Below are positions 62,153 to 64,000 of a DNA stretch of 64,000 nucleotides, in pieces (positions within the stretch are counted from its first letter, which is position 1; every line of letters begins with the position of its first letter). The notes under the pieces were generated by a model that was not told where the DNA came from, did not search any database, and saw only the letters and a program-made list of their open reading frames with translations. The position numbers and the translations under genes are program-made. The stretch comes from Longimicrobium sp. (GTDB lineage Bacteria; Gemmatimonadota; Gemmatimonadetes; Longimicrobiales; Longimicrobiaceae): the NCBI GenBank assembly GCA_036387335.1, contig DASVTZ010000109.1, forward strand, positions 22,618 to 86,617. The letters run 5' to 3'.

Positions 62153-63164
62153 CGCGGTGCGGGAAGCCGTCGAGCGCGCTACCGGCTTCCTCCAGTCGCG
62201 CCAGCTTCCCTCCGGCGAGCTTCCCTCCTACCGATCGACCGACGCGACGCTCGCCACCGGGCGGGAATTCGACAGCTCCCCGTTTCCCACGGCGCTGATC
62301 GCGTACTCGCTCGGCTTCGTGGACTCGGCGGCTTCGCGGGAGATCAGGAAGCGCGCGGCGGCCTTTCTGCTGGCGGAGATGGAGGGGCCGGGGATGTGGC
62401 GCTACTGGACGCGTGCGCACCCGTACCACTCCGTGATCCCCGCGGACCTGGACGACGTGGCGTGCGCATCGTACGTGCTGCGGCGGGAGGGGGTGCCGTT
62501 CCCCGACAACGAGCGGCTCATCCTGGCGAACCGCGACGCCGCGGGGTGCTTCCACACCTGGTTCGCGCCGCGCCGCCGTGCGCCGCTCTCCCCGGCGTGG
62601 TGGCGTGTGGCGCTCTGGCAGTGGGCCAATCCGCTGAAGGCGTACCATTTCTGGAAGCTCAACGAGTGCGCCCCGGACGACGTCGACGGCATCGTCAACG
62701 CGAACGTCCTCCTGTACCTGGGCGAGCGTCCCGAGGCGCGGCCGGTGGCGCGGTACCTGGCCGCCGTGCTGGCGGAGGGCCGCGAAGACCGCTGCGACAA
62801 GTGGCACCTCAACCGCTTCACCTTCTACTACACCGTCGCGCGGGCATGGCGCGAGGGCGTCACCTCGCTCGCTCCGCTCCGGGACGAGTGCATCCGCAGG
62901 ATCGTCGCGCACAGCCGTCCTGAGGGTGCCATCGGCGACACGGAGCTGGACACCGCGCTCGCGGCCTGCGCCCTGCTGGCCTGGGGCGCCGCGCCCCCCG
63001 AGCTGGAGGGCGCCATCGCGTACCTCCTCCGCCGGCAGGGCGGCAATGGCGAGTGGGCCGCTACGGCGATGTACTACGGGGGGCCGAAGAAGTACTACGG
63101 GTGGGGATCGGAAGAGCTGACCACCGGATTCTGCGTGGAGGCGCTGGGGCGGGCACTGGGGTAA
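62136..63164 (+). CDS. Single-domain alpha-toroid protein with class II terpene-cyclase motifs
   Basis: 342 aa. PADLDDVACASYVLRR holds DxDD at 104-107, like class II terpene cyclases (DxDDTA). A perfect QW motif QxxxGxW (RQGGNGEW, near 300) and a weaker one at 22-28 support the squalene/hopene-cyclase helical barrel. Only half the usual length (about 630 aa). No signal peptide. ATG at 62136 overlaps the ATPase by 17 bases. Confidence 0.82.
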   Translation: MSTGSDAVREAVERATGFLQSRQLPSGELPSYRSTDATLATGREFDSSPFPTALIAYSLGFVDSAASREIRKRAAAFLLAEMEGPGMWRYWTRAHPYHSVIPADLDDVACASYVLRREGVPFPDNERLILANRDAAGCFHTWFAPRRRAPLSPAWWRVALWQWANPLKAYHFWKLNECAPDDVDGIVNANVLLYLGERPEARPVARYLAAVLAEGREDRCDKWHLNRFTFYYTVARAWREGVTSLAPLRDECIRRIVAHSRPEGAIGDTELDTALAACALLAWGAAPPELEGAIAYLLRRQGGNGEWAATAMYYGGPKKYYGWGSEELTTGFCVEALGRALG

Positions 63165-63179
63165 CGAGGAACTGCAGCC

Positions 63180-63263
63180 TCACACAGAGACACAGAGACA
63201 CAGAGGAAGAACAACAGAGAGCACCTTCTGCAGTTCTCTCTGTGTCTCTGTGTCTCTGTGTGA
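63180..63263. repeat. Dispersed hairpin repeat, CACACAGAGA subfamily, perfect copy
   Basis: Perfect 26-bp arms 63180-63205 (opening TCACACAGAGACACAGAGAC) and 63238-63263, spacer 32 bases. In a convergent gap; probable bidirectional terminator. Confidence 0.88.
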
Positions 63264-63279
63264 GATCTTTTACGATGCA

Positions 63280-64000
63280 TCAAAAGAAGACCGGCTCCTG
63301 GTACGCCCCGAACACCGCTTCCATCGAGTGGCGGATCTCGTGGAGAGTGGCGTAGGCGCGGACCGCATCCAGCATCGCCGGGACGACGTTCTCGCCGGCG
63401 CGGGCGGAGTCCTGGAGAACCTGGAGCGTGCGGTCGACCTCGGCCTGGTCACGGCGGGCGCGCATGGCGGCCATGCGCTCGCGCTGGCGGCGCTCGGCCT
63501 CCTCGGTCACCTTGAGGAGCGGGATGTCGATCTTCTCGCCCTCGATCGTATAGTCGTTCACCCCCACGATCACACGCTCGTTGCGCTCGATCTCGATCTG
63601 CTGGCGCATGGCCGAGCGCGCGATCTGCTGCTGGAAGTAGCCGCGCTCGATCCCCGGCACCACTCCGCCCATCCCGTCGATCTCGGCGAAGATCGCCTCC
63701 GCCTCGGCCTCCATCTGGTCGGTGAGCGCTTCCAGGTAGTAGGAGCCGGCCAGCGGGTCGATCGTGTTCGCGACGCCCGTCTCGTGCGCCAGGATCTGCT
63801 GGGTGCGCAGCGCGATCTGCACCGCCTTCTCCGTGGGCAGCGCCAGCGTCTCGTCCATGGAGTTGGTGTGCAGCGACTGCGTGCCGCCCAGCACCGCCGC
63901 CATCGCCTGGTAGGCCACGCGCACGATGTTGTTCTCCGGCTGCTGCGCCGTCAGCGTCACGCCGGCCGTCTGGGCGTGGGTGCGCAGGCGCCAGCTCTCC
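63280..64000 (-). CDS. Acyl-CoA (methylmalonyl-CoA) mutase large subunit, 3' part
   Basis: Partial: the reading frame runs off the right edge (SWRLRTHAQTAG at the edge). GGTQSLHTNSMDETLALPTE and AGSYYLEALTDQME are standard landmarks of B12-dependent acyl-CoA mutases (radical carbon-skeleton rearrangement). The C-terminus is intact and the cobalamin-binding domain is absent from it, so it is presumably a separate small subunit. Confidence 0.92.
   Translation of the reverse strand, partial: ESWRLRTHAQTAGVTLTAQQPENNIVRVAYQAMAAVLGGTQSLHTNSMDETLALPTEKAVQIALRTQQILAHETGVANTIDPLAGSYYLEALTDQMEAEAEAIFAEIDGMGGVVPGIERGYFQQQIARSAMRQQIEIERNERVIVGVNDYTIEGEKIDIPLLKVTEEAERRQRERMAAMRARRDQAEVDRTLQVLQDSARAGENVVPAMLDAVRAYATLHEIRHSMEAVFGAYQEPVFF

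Noticed and set aside
63180..63263. Tandem CACAGAGA units as a CRISPR array
   Set aside because: Only one inverted pair of arms with no regular direct repeats and spacers; it is a hairpin.
1..64000. tRNA, rRNA, origin, IS element or integrase/attachment site
   Set aside because: None was seen on reading; no transposase or integrase motifs, no rRNA-like stretch.

Overview
This is a very GC-rich, densely coding stretch of bacterial chromosome. I infer a Gemmatimonadota (Longimicrobium-like) host from the base composition, the pairing of CHAT/caspase proteases with Ser/Thr kinases, and families of 'CACAGAGACACAGAG' hairpin repeats. No rRNA, tRNA, 16S marker or CRISPR array is seen, so the taxonomy is inference. 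Layout: (1) 1-14.7 kb is a type VI secretion (T6SS) membrane/baseplate module (TssK, TssL, TssM and a lipoprotein) coupled to a kinase-phosphatase-FHA phosphorylation set, two L,D-transpeptidase-fold proteins and a degenerate kinase-like protein with repeated GEFTRLF motifs. Sheath, tube and spike genes are not in the window. (2) 15.2-18.5 kb holds an aminotransferase, an amino-acid permease and a K+ channel, all on the minus strand. (3) 18.5-30.7 kb is a tightly overlapping eight-gene minus-strand operon: a VWA lipoprotein, a multi-TM protein, a tubulin-fold protein, a giant actin/Hsp70-fold ATPase, a single-TM protein, a MotA/ZorA-like and a MotB/OmpA-like protein, and a 684-aa protein that may be a degenerate kinase. 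I do not recognise this gene set as a named system, and it is the best candidate here for an undescribed machine. (4) 31.0-38.7 kb carries three caspase-clan proteins (one C14, two CHAT), a conserved-looking unknown protein and a sigma/anti-sigma-like pair. The caspase and CHAT genes sit just upstream of the region-3 operon on the same strand. (5) 38.9-47.6 kb holds YceH, a TetR with a double palindromic operator driving an AarF/UbiB-like kinase and an amidase, a two-gene CBASS-like locus (S-4TM effector and CD-NTase) of lower GC, a sirtuin, and a minimal nucleotidyltransferase protein overlapping PBP2. (6) 47.6-57.5 kb is mostly housekeeping: PBP2 (mrdA), the 2-oxoacid dehydrogenase E1-alpha, E1-beta and E2 subunits, a Bax-inhibitor-1 membrane protein, LipB (which would lipoylate E2), a VapBC pair, two small unknown genes and an RNase H with a missing active-site Glu. 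(7) 57.6-63.2 kb is a compact cluster: UbiA prenyltransferase, ABC-2 permease, cytochrome P450, Wzt-like ATPase, and a single-domain protein with class II terpene-cyclase DxDD and QW motifs. It suggests an isoprenoid product made, oxidised and exported by one operon. (8) The right edge cuts an acyl-CoA mutase gene. Several intergenic gaps are filled by three families of palindromic repeats. Start codons were set by overlap with upstream stops (ATGA/GTGA), by ribosome-binding sites and by where family homology begins; uncertain ones are flagged.
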